Positions 1 through 12,041 of a DNA stretch of 64,000 nucleotides are shown here, in pieces (position 1 is the first letter of the stretch; the number at the start of each line of letters is the position of its first letter). The translations under genes were made by a program, and so were the position numbers. Origin of the DNA: Umbelopsis ramanniana AG. Taxonomy: Eukaryota; Mucoromycota; Umbelopsidomycetes; Umbelopsidales; Umbelopsidaceae. Location of the stretch: positions 124,001 to 188,000 of the forward strand of contig NW_026252112.1 of NCBI RefSeq assembly GCF_025399195.1, read 5' to 3'. The notes under the pieces were generated by a model that ran no database searches, was not told the origin of the DNA, and saw only the letters and a program-made list of their open reading frames with translations.

Positions 1-82
1 GGGCGGGGGGTCCTTTCTAATTGTATGTAAGAGTTGAAATGGGTGGGTGGTGATATGGTGTTGTATGTTGGTAGACCTCTTT

Positions 83-1307
<1,225 letters not shown>

Positions 1308-1476
1308 GTCTTCAGGTTTAGAAATGTTCGGTTCGGTCGATGGAGACAAAAGGAAAAAAGTGAAATAAGCCAGTGTGGTACGGGAAACGAGAAGTATAAA
1401 AAAAAAGAAAAAACTAAAACGTGACGTGAGATATTACCTAACCAGGCCGCGGACCATTAGGTAATGCATCACCGAT

Positions 1477-1482
1477 CACGTG
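1477..1482. promoter_or_regulatory. CACGTG E-box in divergent promoter
   Basis: A perfect palindromic CACGTG lies between the divergent GAL7 and lectin-fold genes. It is the class-B bHLH target. The window itself encodes a class-B bHLH protein (31495-32782), but any link between the two is inference. Confidence 0.35.
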
Positions 1483-1567
1483 CAATTGAGCAAGGGCGAG
1501 GGTAAAAGGATTTGCCCTACCAAAATAGGGTAGCGGCCAATATCAAGGGCCTTTAAAGCTTGAACGC

Positions 1568-2528
1568 ATGGAGCGCACATCATCCACCACTGATGACAAT
1601 GAAAGCACCGTTCATTCCACCGTTTCATCCGCACCCACCACCCCATCCACATCAGTAGGTGTACTGGACTTTAATCAGTACGCTGCGGAGTCCCCTAAGC
1701 TTTCGCCCGCCACCACAGCGAGATTACCCATCTTCCATTTCCATAGCTATGGCACCAGCGGCGATCTTGGAGCCCAACCTTCCCCTCCACCTACTCCAGT
1801 GCAAAAAGGAGAGTTCCCAGAAGGCATATTCTACATCAAAAGTGCATTGAATGGTAAGGTGCTGGATGTCCGAGGCGGGTCAAGAAAGGTATAGTAGAAT
1901 GGATGTCTGTCACACATCATCGGCCCCCCGCACACATATATTGAAAACTACCGTTTTAGCCTGATACTCGTATCATCTTGTGGCCGCAAAAATTTGGGAA
2001 CGATCGTGACAATCAATTGTGGTTTGCCGTGGATAGCTTCATCGTGAACGTTGGGTCCCGCCTTTGTCTGGACATTCGTGGTTGTAAGTGGAATACAAAT
2101 GTTGGCCCGCGCTTTCCAGGGGGCTTACCAAATCCTTTTTTTTTTTGGGTCGCTCCGTCCTTTTCACCGCTGTAGCTCTTGTGCCAGATGACTTGCGACA
2201 ACTCGCGGAAACCCGCATTATCCAATATACTCGTAAATCTCGAGTCGAAGCTCATAACCAGCGCTTTGGCCTCTCCCCTGATGGTTACATCTATTGCTTA
2301 GCTCATCCAAATCTCGTGTTCGATGTGCGGGGCGAAAGCGACCGTGACGGTGCCACCCTGATTATTTATCCGCGGAAGCACTCTGATAATGGCGGGGCAG
2401 TTAAACACCAGCGCTGGTTATGTGAACCAGTCAGCTCGTCTCCACCACAACACGCCCCTGTACGCCAACCCACCAACAGCCTGCGAAGGGCATTGACAGG
2501 GTCGTCTTTGAAAGATTTGTTGTCTTGA
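1568..2528 (+). CDS. Ricin-B-type beta-trefoil lectin-fold protein
   Basis: Exons 1568-1888, 1960-2083 and 2176-2528 give 265 aa. Residues 1-80 are Ser/Thr/Pro-rich and look disordered. From about residue 84 the protein shows a beta-trefoil pattern: three repeats of a hydrophobic-Asp-X-Arg-Gly core (VLDVRG at ~98-103, CLDIRG at ~143-148, VFDVRG at ~196-201), each followed by a strand with W or Y (IILWPQK, IIQYTRK, LIIYPRK). This is the QxW-type architecture of ricin-B lectins, usually carbohydrate or lipid binding. There is no signal peptide, so the protein is probably cytosolic. The C-terminus after the trefoil is short and Ser/Pro-rich. No partner enzyme domain is visible. Ligand and role are unknown. 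Fold assignment is fairly secure; function is not. Confidence 0.75.
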
Positions 2529-2720
2529 AAAAGTCATAAAAAGAAAAATATAATGTGGATGGGAATGGGGAGGAAGCTACTTCTAGAGCGAATGAATGAA
2601 AAAAATATATGTATAAAAAAATGAGGTTACTGGCATTTACTAAATTAAACCGTCATTTCCCAGCTATGCTTTGCTTAGCTGAGCGAGCGGGCTGGTAAGC
2701 TGAGTACAACGGCATTTGGT

Positions 2721-5700
2721 TTATATAATGGATTCGTTGGTTCCGGTGATAATTCCTCCTTCTACCAAAAAGTTGCCCCATTCTGTAATGAAGCCCACCC
2801 CACTGTTCAGTCCATGTGTTCACTTTAAGCAAAAGTCATCAAATCAAAATTTACCTTGCCAGTCGTACCCACTAGGAGCTCCCCAGAACGGGATGTTGCT
2901 GGATTTTGGTGGTTGTTTGGCTTCCGTTTCAGGCTGCATTTTATCGTAAGAGATAGGCGGTGCATCTGATAAACTGGCCACAAACTGCTCAATTGGCCAG
3001 TTGGCAAACAAGGTTTCCTCTAATTAAAGGAAACAAGATGAGTAAGGAAAAATGCCACGCATACATGTAACATGGTGGCGACTGTACTTGCCTACGCTCA
3101 TTTGGGGGGTCTGCGGCTGTTCAGGAACAACCGGTGGCCGTTCTTCAGATACCGACACCTTTTTGGTCTCTTCAGGTTCCTTCTTGCCATGGATCTTATC
3201 GATAGAATCTTGCAATTTGCCAATCAAGCTCATAATCGGAGGCTATAAATTTGTGCATGAGGAAATTGAACAACGAAAAGAGTATTACAGTGGAGGGGTA
3301 CATACAGCGTCAGGCCACCGAGAGCATACGCTGGCAAAGATCTTTTGCGATGTGGTGAGGTATTTACGAGCATCTGCTGATATTTTGGGGGTTGTTTTGG
3401 CAGCGTTATAAAGGTGAATGAAGGCCGCTTGCATAACTGTCAAGGCTGAATCAAACATGATAAAAGAATCGGGCAATAAGCAAAAGTGCGCATCGTGAAG
3501 TCAACTTAAATGATCAGTGCTTACCAGCTGTATGTCCAAAATGCATCAAGTCGTCAATGCGAACCACCCGAGCGACATCCACAATGGATTTAGCAGCTTC
3601 GGTGCATCGTCTTGCCGCTTCATTGTCATGTTCGTTTTGTCCACTGACAATGAAAGGTCGATTCAGCAAAATCACAACAGCAAAATAGTAAAGCATAAAC
3701 GGGCCTGAAGTTCATGGTTTGGGTGTTAGTAATGTGTTTGGAAGCAGTGGACATCGCGCCCAATCAGCGTTGCTTTGGTTTACCTTTTTCCGCGTATGCC
3801 TTATCAGGTCGTAACTGAGAGCTGAATTGCGCTCGAAGGGACGATACCTCACTGTCGGTTATATTCAACCGCTCTGGAAGACATTTTCGCCAGTCAAGGA
3901 GCATCCCTCGCAAGAGTTCAGTGACATTTTCCACCTCTTTTCTGCCATATCCCATGGCTTTGGCCTTGGCAGAGTACAGGCGACGCAATACCTCACCAAC
4001 AATTTCTGACAATTTGATGAAATGGAGGAAGGTCTCGTCTTTCTCATTGTTAGCCTCTGGCTTTTCAGTATCGACATCTGCATCTGAGATACCAAGGGGT
4101 CTAAAAGCGCATAGTGAGATACAATGTAGAAAAGTGGTCAGACATTTTTCAAACATACCTTCCAAGCATAGCACAGGTCCATCGGTCGGTAATGTATGTG
4201 CTCCACCATAGTCTCCTTGCAAATTCCTCTTGTGCAGGCGATACTCTAAATGTTCCATTACATCGATGAAATCCAATGTCTTGTGCCTAAAATCATCAAC
4301 GTCAAATTAAAAAACCTTTTTTTAAAAAAATCAAACGTTGTGTAAAAACACTGTGGTTAAACTTTACCATTCGAATCACCATACCACACCATATCCAGTT
4401 GGGATTACCGTGTGCTGTGAAATTGGGGTTACTGATGACCAACAGCAACGATTGGATAGTAGATACATTAGGGCTGAAGTATTGGCGGGTGAATGCTATA
4501 GCAGCTCTATCGGTGAAAAGCTTGTAAAGGCGTTTTGAGTCAAGCTTATGACGGACGAGGACTGGGTGGTCCGATTGGAGATGTCGGCAGGCGACGCAAA
4601 ACATGGCATTCATTAACATTCTGGAAGGCAGTGGAGTGGTTCTACCCTCAAAGGCATCCATGAATTCCTTTTGATCGATAATCGGACAATTGACCATAGA
4701 TTCCTCAAAGAAGCTAGTGAAGAAAAAAAAAATTGTGGGTGAATAGGTTGGGTCAATACGCATCATAATCAAGTAGACAGCATACGTTTTGATCAACAAA
4801 TCCACGAGGTCTTTGGGAGGCATGGCGCCTTTCATATCCAACTGAGCATTTTCCAAATCTCTTGCATGTTCATGGTCATATTGTTCCCTAACCACAAAAA
4901 CACCTCCATCTTTAATTTCACCTGATTCTTCCTTGTTCTCGGGCTGGTCTGGAAAAAAGATTTTCTTGGTGCCAAATGTTGTCGCATCGTAGACTTTATT
5001 GGCAAACAAGTGGATGCCAGCTGAACCTCCAATATACTTGCATACTTTTTGAGAGTCCGGAACAGTCAAAGTGCGCATACTACCATCCACCATTTCGCTT
5101 TGCTTTGGAATTTCTGGAGCTATAACCATTTGATCGCTCTTTACCGGTGGAGAAACGTTTGTCTGAGGCTGAACTTCACTGCTAGCCGAGCGGGTCGACG
5201 TTCGCAGTGTTGGGGATACTTCCTCATCCATGCTTGCTTCATTGACTTCCGAATCGTCTGGTCCAAATCCATTTCGGAGGGCTGCAGTAGCGGCAGGATT
5301 GCCTGACTGAGCTATATTCTCAAGCAGCCGTTCCATCTTCTTCAGTCGATCTTCCAAGCTATCGATGTATCTAAATTATAGAAAAAGATAAACGCACTTA
5401 GTATTTGACAATGACTTTCGTGTTCTACTCTATTTGCTATACCTACCCTTTTGGAGGACCTCTCTTTTTTGCAACCTAAACATATGAAAAAAATAATATA
5501 GAAAACGATTAGAGTGGGAAAATTATAAAAAACGCTTTGACTAGGAGTCGTTGTCAGTACCTCGTTGAATGTGCACTCCCAACCTGCATTGACACACGTT
5601 GTGCAGGCATGGGCACCTGCCAAATTGTCAAAATCGCATCTAGTGAGAGTACCGAGAATTAGATGGTGTAGGCTAAACAATATTCAATATCAGCTTTGTT

Positions 5701-6136
5701 TCCCAACTTACCGAATCTTTTTACGTCGGCAAGTATCGCCTATGATAGAGTATTAGTGTAACCTATAAGACAAGGTTTCCATGAAAATAACCCACTTACA
5801 TGCTCTACTGACTCGTACCCGTTTACTGCCTCTCGCATCGTCGGGTGAACCAGGTTGAGGTTGGGGTAATGTGGACTGATATGGACGAACATTTTGTGGT
5901 GGTGAGGATTGTTCGAATGGTGGTTGCTGGTTATAAGTCATGGGTCGAAGTTGATTCATCCCAGAAGGATTGTATGGATTGTTCACTAGGTTAGCAATGT
6001 GAGGTGCTTGAGTTGGTGGTGGCATTGCATTGGATTTCCTAAGGAGTTGACGGCACAGAGGTAGGCAAAAACGCTTTTCGGGCTTTTGTGGGCCCGCGAG
6101 AAATTCAGTCACAAAGCGGAGATTTGTCTGCTCCAT
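2721..6136 (-). CDS. Zn2Cys6 fungal transcription factor (XlnR-like layout)
   Basis: Nuclear DNA-binding regulator, 848 aa from 13 exons: 5800-6136, 5712-5739, 5561-5639, 5447-5475, 4786-5370, 4368-4713, 4159-4286, 3784-4100, 3525-3704, 3306-3445, 3092-3242, 2855-3019, 2721-2782. The binuclear cluster begins at residue 113: C-X2-C-X6-C-X10-C-X2-C-X6-C, with RRKKIR between cysteines 2 and 3, and is split over three exons. It is followed by AKKRGPPKGYIDSLEDRL, the linker and start of a coiled coil (EDRLKKMERLLENI). The middle region (~350-560) is a fungal_trans domain with MAQDIGFHR and LWWSTYITDRW. Exon 5/6 has a 72-nt in-frame intron (4714-4785). The intron at 3020-3091 uses a GC donor. The start at 6136 is the first ATG after a TTG-only extension; ATG 6025 is an alternative. 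Target genes are unknown. Confidence 0.88.
3020..3091 (-). other. GC-AG intron in the Zn2Cys6 gene
   Basis: The donor reads G|GCAAGT and the acceptor TTAATTAG. This choice joins codon GAG across the boundary and keeps the frame. A GT donor four bases upstream (AGC|GTAGGC) would need the weaker acceptor TTAGAG, and also keeps frame. Confidence 0.6.
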
Positions 6137-6673
6137 GTCTGTGCCAAACGGGCCGGTAAGCAAGCTGCCAAAGTGGCACCACGGCTGGAGAATCAGACAC
6201 TAATACATACGCTAAAATCAACACTATAGAGGATTCAGGTTATAGAAGGCCGTCGATCAACGCTTCACCATACCCGCTACTTTCATCCTATTCGCTTGTT
6301 TCTCCACTGTGGTAATCTCAAGGCAGCCCAACTATCCTGACCAAGGCTGTTCCACTCCCCAGTCAGCCCCAGTAGATCTTACCGCTTGTTTCAGCAGTGT
6401 GCCACCTCCCTTCCCCGCTTCTTTTCCAGTCAACCTGTTGCCAGTGTCATTTCTCAACCTAGTCTGCACGGCTTGGAATAACATATCATAGGTTGAAAAG
6501 AGCTTGAGGATGGGCCAAGAAGCATGTGCTGTTATGATAGACTGATTGGTGAGCTAATTCTACCGTTTTTGTGTAGGGTTGTGATCCAATGACTCGTTTT
6601 GGACAACGGCGCTGAGGGATTCTAAAAAAACAATAACAACCAACTCGAGCAACATCCCTTGGATCTTCTCCTC
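6137..6673. other. Divergent promoter region, no gene seen
   Basis: 537 nt between the Zn2Cys6 gene (-) and the WWE-like gene (+). No coding exon, RNA gene or clear repeat is visible. It presumably carries both promoters. Confidence 0.5.
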
Positions 6674-8185
6674 ATGGATCGAATGACCAATCACGAGTAT
6701 GATCAACAGTATCGCCAGCATATGGACAAAGTCCAGCGCCAAGCCCAGTATATCAACGACTTATTACGTTACTCGTCCCTTCAGGACCAAACTCGTTCTT
6801 CCCAACACCGACAACAACAGTATCACCGTGGCCACGTTAACGTACCTCTAACAAGACACGCTACATACCAAGATCAAGAAGACGACGATATATCAGAAAT
6901 TATTGTTCCAGTCAAACCTAAGCCTAAACCTCTTAAACCCATACTGCGACGTACTGTATCATCCACAGTTGCCACAACTCAGCCGCAGCCGACCTCGGCT
7001 CGTCGTCGGCCGATCTCCGCCAACCAGACACGACAACAACCCCACTATAAAGAAAGAATACCGACAAATGATTTTCGAAAAGTTCGAATACAGGAAACGC
7101 ATGATGTTGCGTATTATCCATATAACCATGCGAGCGAGGAAGAGGACGAAGAAGAAGAGGAAGAAGAAGAGGAGGAACTCTGGTATGACGAAAGGCAGAC
7201 GTATCGCCAACCCAGCAGTCATCATCATCATACCCAACCCTATCAAAGCGAGAGCGAAGAAGATGAAACCGATTCGTACTCATCCAATGAACCACACGTA
7301 CAACCTAGTCCAACATGGGGTAGAGCTTCCCCACCGCCTCGACGAGCGAGCCAAGTCAGCAACAACGATACTGCTAACCGTCGGTATCCAACTCAGAGGT
7401 TAGAGAATTACCTGAATGCATCGGCTGTCAGCCCACCTTCACATCACAGGCAGCCACCTCAAGATTATACGGAATCAGGGCAAAGCACGCCTACAGCCAA
7501 TAACGCAGTAACATCTATGTTAGAACAATTTTTTATAAAAACGCCAAGCGGTCCTGTGCTTAGCAGTACGGTATCATCGCCAATAAGCTCACAAGGGGAT
7601 GCGACGAGTTTCCAGTCATCGCCACGAACACCTTCTTATTCTTCATCGACGACAGCGAGCAACTCATCTACCAACAAAAGCTTTTTTTCTTCCATATTCC
7701 GCAAAGGCCCAACCTCCCCTGGTGCACCGAATATTATTGCCGCACGACCGCCACAGCGTCTTAACGCCAAGCGCAGCGAACTTTTGAGCCCACAGGATAT
7801 GGCGGAAATCCGAGATTCCACCCGATACGACGCAGGCGAGGTACGGTCTGGGACACCGGCCAAGGATCGAAAGGCCATGAAAGTGGCGTCGTTGCCCCAT
7901 GTGTGGTGTTTTCGTATCTGGTCGCAGCAGCAACCCCATCACGAACAGGAAACGCCGGTATGGACGGCGTTTGATTACAGCAATCAGAAAAAGCTCTCAA
8001 AGGCGTTCAGTGGGGGCAAAGAATGCCATTTCCGAGATAGCCATTTGCAAGGGGACGTCCTGGTGCTGCCCTCTCACAATACTGGCCAGGTGTTTGAAGG
8101 AAGCAACTCAGTCATGCTCGAAGTACGGCAAATAAGCGTTCAGCAAGACACCACCTTCGTATATCGTGAAGGGGTGAGAGCATGA
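6674..8185 (+). CDS. Disordered protein with WWE-like C-terminal domain
   Basis: Single-exon gene, 503 aa. The start is ATG 6674; five codons upstream begin only with TTG. Residues 1-40 are Gln/Tyr-rich and may be helical. Residues ~70-390 are Pro/Ser/Gln/Arg-rich, with an unbroken acidic run near residues 153-170 and a short His run (SSHHHHTQ). The C-terminal ~100 residues from about 402 look folded: LPHVWCFRIW, then VWTAFDYSNQKKLSKAF, then a string of short beta-like segments ending in VMLEVRQIS. The spaced aromatic pattern W...WTAFD...L...F resembles WWE domains, which bind poly(ADP-ribose)-type ligands in ubiquitin and PARP proteins. The WWE match is by eye and tentative. Full-length homologues are not recognised. 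A regulatory scaffold is possible. Confidence 0.7.
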   Translation: MDRMTNHEYDQQYRQHMDKVQRQAQYINDLLRYSSLQDQTRSSQHRQQQYHRGHVNVPLTRHATYQDQEDDDISEIIVPVKPKPKPLKPILRRTVSSTVATTQPQPTSARRRPISANQTRQQPHYKERIPTNDFRKVRIQETHDVAYYPYNHASEEEDEEEEEEEEEELWYDERQTYRQPSSHHHHTQPYQSESEEDETDSYSSNEPHVQPSPTWGRASPPPRRASQVSNNDTANRRYPTQRLENYLNASAVSPPSHHRQPPQDYTESGQSTPTANNAVTSMLEQFFIKTPSGPVLSSTVSSPISSQGDATSFQSSPRTPSYSSSTTASNSSTNKSFFSSIFRKGPTSPGAPNIIAARPPQRLNAKRSELLSPQDMAEIRDSTRYDAGEVRSGTPAKDRKAMKVASLPHVWCFRIWSQQQPHHEQETPVWTAFDYSNQKKLSKAFSGGKECHFRDSHLQGDVLVLPSHNTGQVFEGSNSVMLEVRQISVQQDTTFVYREGVRA

Positions 8186-8756
8186 ACCGCACAGGAAAAC
8201 AGGTTCTCAAGCAGACATTTAGAAAGCCGTCTGCTTGAAGCAAGTGTATGCAGTATTATAATCTCTACTATTGTACAATGTAAATTTTGACCTTTAAAAA
8301 CAATATATATATAAATCTTTTTGCAAGAAGCATGCAAAGCAAACACCTATGTATACGTTGTACATGCAGAATGGCAATCTCTATAGTAATATTCTCTTCC
8401 ATTGTACAGTAGTATATCTGTAACAAAGAGATCGTATGATGATTTTTAATTTTGCAAAGAAAAAGAACTTTTCCATGTTCGCATCCACTCATTTGATTCA
8501 AAAGTGTTTATTTTTTATTTTTTTTTGGGTAAAAAAGTGTTGGGATTAATATTCGGCTTTATACAAGGGTGGATAAGCAGGAGGGACGGTTGCTTGTAGG
8601 CATGAACGCGGTACCCAGTACCGACAACGAGATGCAAAGAGGGTCAAACGAATAGGTAGCTATAGCTAACTAGTGAAAATGCAGGTGATATGAAGTTTTG
8701 GGAAGGGGAATGTTGGATATCAAGAAAGAAAATTTCCTTTGCGAAATTCAAGCGGT
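8186..8756. other. Convergent 3' region
   Basis: 571 nt between the converging ends of the WWE-like gene and RRN3. It is AT-rich (for example the long T tract near 8507-8525) with only short chance reading frames. It probably holds both 3' UTRs. Confidence 0.5.
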
Positions 8757-11700
8757 TTATGAGCGCTGGCCAAGGATAGAACCCATGACACGTTGGTTAG
8801 GACTTGGGCTGATACTCATGGCCATCATGCCAGCCGAGACGTCGTCATCATCGTCTTCGTCATCATCGTCGTCGTCAGAAGAGTCCTCATCATCATCGTC
8901 GGCAATCCACTCTCGATAGATATTATCGATGAAATGCTTGCTAGATTTTAATTGGTAGGGATCGAAAGGAAAGAACGACTCAATTCGGACTTGGGTATTG
9001 GGGTCATTGCTTGAGCAGAACACGGACTTGTTGCGTTCCAAGATCGGGTAGACATACAAGAAGTTGGCTTGATTGGCAACCTTGGCAAACTGGCGTACCA
9101 CAGCAGGCGAACACACTTTAAGAGGATTTAAAGTGCTGTTGATGATACGTTGCATGGGGTGTAATCCTACACACCATTTCTGACCGGCAATCTTAGAGCC
9201 AAAGGACCCGCCAATACCTCCTGTGAGGATGTCGGCATCCATTCCACTCATGCGGCGGGAGGGGTCAGTGCCGTCCATGCCAAGGTCGTCATTGAGCATA
9301 TCGTCGAATCCATCGTCCACAAGCTCTCTCCATCGGAAGCAGAAGACGTACATGATGGCTTGGACTACAGCATAGAACACAGGATGTCGGTTAGCATCAG
9401 GTCCAGTGGCCAAAATCTCGTTGCCATCCATGTAGTGTTCACACCATGAGCTCAAAATGTAAACGGCGTTGCGCAAGCTGGTGCGTCCAATGTATTTTGC
9501 ACGGGCAAGGTAGGAAGAAACATAGGCGGCTGCGGCGACACGAGTGACAGTGGGTTTGGCAGTTTGGAAAGTGTGTTCAAAGAGATGACCCAAGAAAGCG
9601 TCAGGGAAGGTAAGAGCGTCGGTTGAGCAATAAAAGAAGATCAAGAATTGAGTGTATCGCGACTTGAAGGTTCGAAGGATGGTGCGGTCAAAAAGGTCCA
9701 ACAAGAAAAAGAACAACTGTTGTCGTTCCTCAGAACTGACATTAGGATTTGTGCTAAGTTCCTTGAGATACCGGAAAACAATATGAAGCATGGCATCCAA
9801 CTTCTTTACAAGTAGCTTGATGTGGGTAGCTGTTCGAGTTTCCTCCTCGAGGTCGTCTTCAGCTTCGGAGTCACTGTCTTCAGCAACGACGCCATCTTCG
9901 TCATCAGAATCGGCTTCTTCATCACTTTCGTCGTCGTCTTCGTAATCAGCATTCAAATTCATGTCAAACGCATCTATTTCGACTTCATCTTCTAAATCTT
10001 CAAGCTCGATTTGAATTTCGACCTAATAGCAACGATTTTAAGGTTACTTGACGTTGTCCATGCGTCCTTTTTTACATCTGATCGTCATACACTTACGTCA
10101 ATCAGAATGATTCTCTCGATAGCCAAGCCAAGCACTTGCTTACGGAGAATGGGAGAGTAGTCGAGGATTTCTAAAAGGTTGTTCACATAGGTAGCTTGTT
10201 CGGCGACATTGAATCGCTTGTGTGGGAACGTTTCTGCCAGAACAGTAACCAGTTCGGTGGCAGAGGTAGGGATGAGGGACAGTACGTATCGAATAGCGTT
10301 GTGGGCTCGTTGATATGTGATGGAGCGGGTGACCATCACATTTTCAGGCATTCTGGAACGATACGTCAACCGTCGAACAAGATTGAAGAGTACGGGTCGA
10401 ACGTAGTAGGTATGAGCTGACACAAGGTTGCCGATGAAGCCAATATATTGGTCCACAAAGGCTCCTTCCCGTACAGTCCAATCGACAGACAGTACTGCTT
10501 GAACGAGATCGTTGCAGGATCTATCCAGTTGCGTGACGATTTGCGAAAGGAGTTTTATCCACATGAGCAACTTGGATGGAGATGGAGCCCCAGGGAGATT
10601 AGGCTTCATAGTGAGCTGGGAGATCAGGTCATTGTATCGTTCTTCGTTACCCTATCGAATAAAAAACCGCTGTTAGTACAGTGCGCTGGAAAAGAGCAAG
10701 TCATTGCACGGGGGAGGAGCGAGATATAACATAAAAGGTATTAAAAAAAAATAGAAAAAGGTGCGGGGAAGGAAATTGAAAGAAGAAGGATTAGACCCAA
10801 AGGCCAAACTTCAGCTTTGCAACGAGTCGCCTAGACTCGTTTTCCGTCAATTCCAAGTTTCAAACTTGAGCTTGAAGAGGTTCATAATTGGAATTCAATG
10901 ATGACCATCTAGCAAGACTCAACCCACCGTCTTTTCTTTTATCTTTCTCTCTCTCTTTGCCAATGAATGATGTAGACAGCAGGGAGGCCAAGAAGCCTGC
11001 TCCTCCGTTTTGTCTTGCAAAACAGTATGCTTGGAATAGAATATATACTTTTTCTCTTAATATGCGCGGATTTTGGTTGTGCGGGGACCCTTCATAGACA
11101 AAAAGGGGGTTGGCTTTCGAACTGCGGCAGCTAAAAAATTTTCTTCCATTCCCAAGTGAAGAAATTGTATCATTGCTTGCCCAAACAGTCTGCCAAAGCG
11201 TTCAAATGGGTAGCGAAGGTCTGTAAAAGATTCGCCAGTGAGGGCATCAAACAAGTTTCGGGAAGATTCCCTTTTGCATACTTTTATGCCTTGCCTCTAG
11301 CCAGAAACAGAGGAAGGATTCAGATAGAAATACCGCGAATCATTACAATGAGGAGGGTATATTGGGACGTCCATATGAAGGTATGTGTGTATAAACTCAT
11401 TGCTATCGCTGCTATGTCTTTCGATCTTTTCCACTAGCAATAAGATTGCGCTCTATGAGGCAACGACGAGGTACCAAGGGGGGGGGAGATGGGAAAGGGA
11501 AGGCGTATGTCTACAAAGCATGATAAGAACTTACCTCACGCTTATCTTGAAGAGCTCCTTGTAAGAATGACGCCATCATCTTTTGCATGCTCATGAGCTT
11601 TTCTCTCTCGATCTTGTTTTCATTTTTTATCTTGGTTGCCACCGTAACGGCGGCCGACTCGAGGTTGTAGCTGGCGGTCATGGGGTTGGAAGGTGATTCG

Positions 11701-11804
11701 ATGACGGGAGTTGAAGGATCGCCTCTGATGAAGGTGAAAGGTTGTGAACCCTCTATCTCTATGGACTCAATGTGGATTTCGTTTGTTCCAGAAGACACCG
11801 GCAT
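8757..11804 (-). CDS. RRN3: RNA polymerase I initiation factor Rrn3
   Basis: Rrn3 (TIF-IA) bridges RNA polymerase I to the rDNA promoter complex in the nucleolus. Exons 11535-11804, 10097-10651 and 8757-10022 give 696 aa. The HEAT-repeat body is recognisable: VRRLTYRSRMPENVMV-type early helices, an acidic loop (EDDDESDEEADSDDEDG, split from the preceding exon), then TRILRTFKSRY-like helices, AAAAYVSSYLARAKYI, AIMYVFCFRW and NSTLNPLKVCSPAVV, all Rrn3 signatures. The C-terminus ends in a second acidic Asp run (about residues 655-675) and a Ser-rich tail. Intron 1 is 883 nt, far longer than any other in the window, and contains hairpins (see 10808-10877). Intron 2 is 74 nt. The acidic loop is known in Rrn3 to be regulatory. 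Start ATG 11804 follows an A/T-rich promoter with long homopolymers. Confidence 0.92.
10808..10877 (-). other. Structured segment with two hairpins inside RRN3 intron 1
   Basis: Two perfect inverted repeats lie 12 nt apart: 8-bp arms AACGAGTC/GACTCGTT around a 5-nt loop (10821-10841), and 7-bp arms CAAGTTT/AAACTTG around one base (10854-10868). CTTCAGC (10808-10814) can pair with GCTTGAAG (10870-10877) through one bulge, closing a three-way junction. Strand is given as that of the host transcript. No known RNA family is recognised. Confidence 0.4.
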
Positions 11805-12041
11805 GGTAGTTGGTATAATGGGCAGTCGAGAAAGCGAAACGAATAAAATAAAAATATGGCTAAAAGCAGGAAAAAAAAAAAAGAAAAAAAAAAAGAGCAG
11901 TCATGGTTCCAGCACAGCTTCAGTCAGCATCCTTTCGCACCCAAAATTTTGTCATGGAAAAGCGGTTGGTTTGACAGTTTGTAAAAATGCAGGGCTCGAC
12001 TCCAAAATGGATCCCCAAGTATTACTATTTATTAATGTCAA

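Noticed and set aside
1308-1349. N-terminal extension of GAL7 through TTG
   Set aside because: TTG is not expected as a eukaryotic start here, and ATG 1307 gives the family's usual N-terminus.
3020-3095. Alternative GT-AG reading of the GC-AG intron in the Zn2Cys6 gene
   Set aside because: It keeps the frame, but needs the poor acceptor TTAGAG and a weak donor GTAGGC. The GC donor GCAAGT matches consensus better; junction reads would settle it.
10888-11437. Short plus-strand frames inside the RRN3 intron
   Set aside because: No coding pattern and no conserved motif. The intron boundaries are fixed by RRN3 homology.
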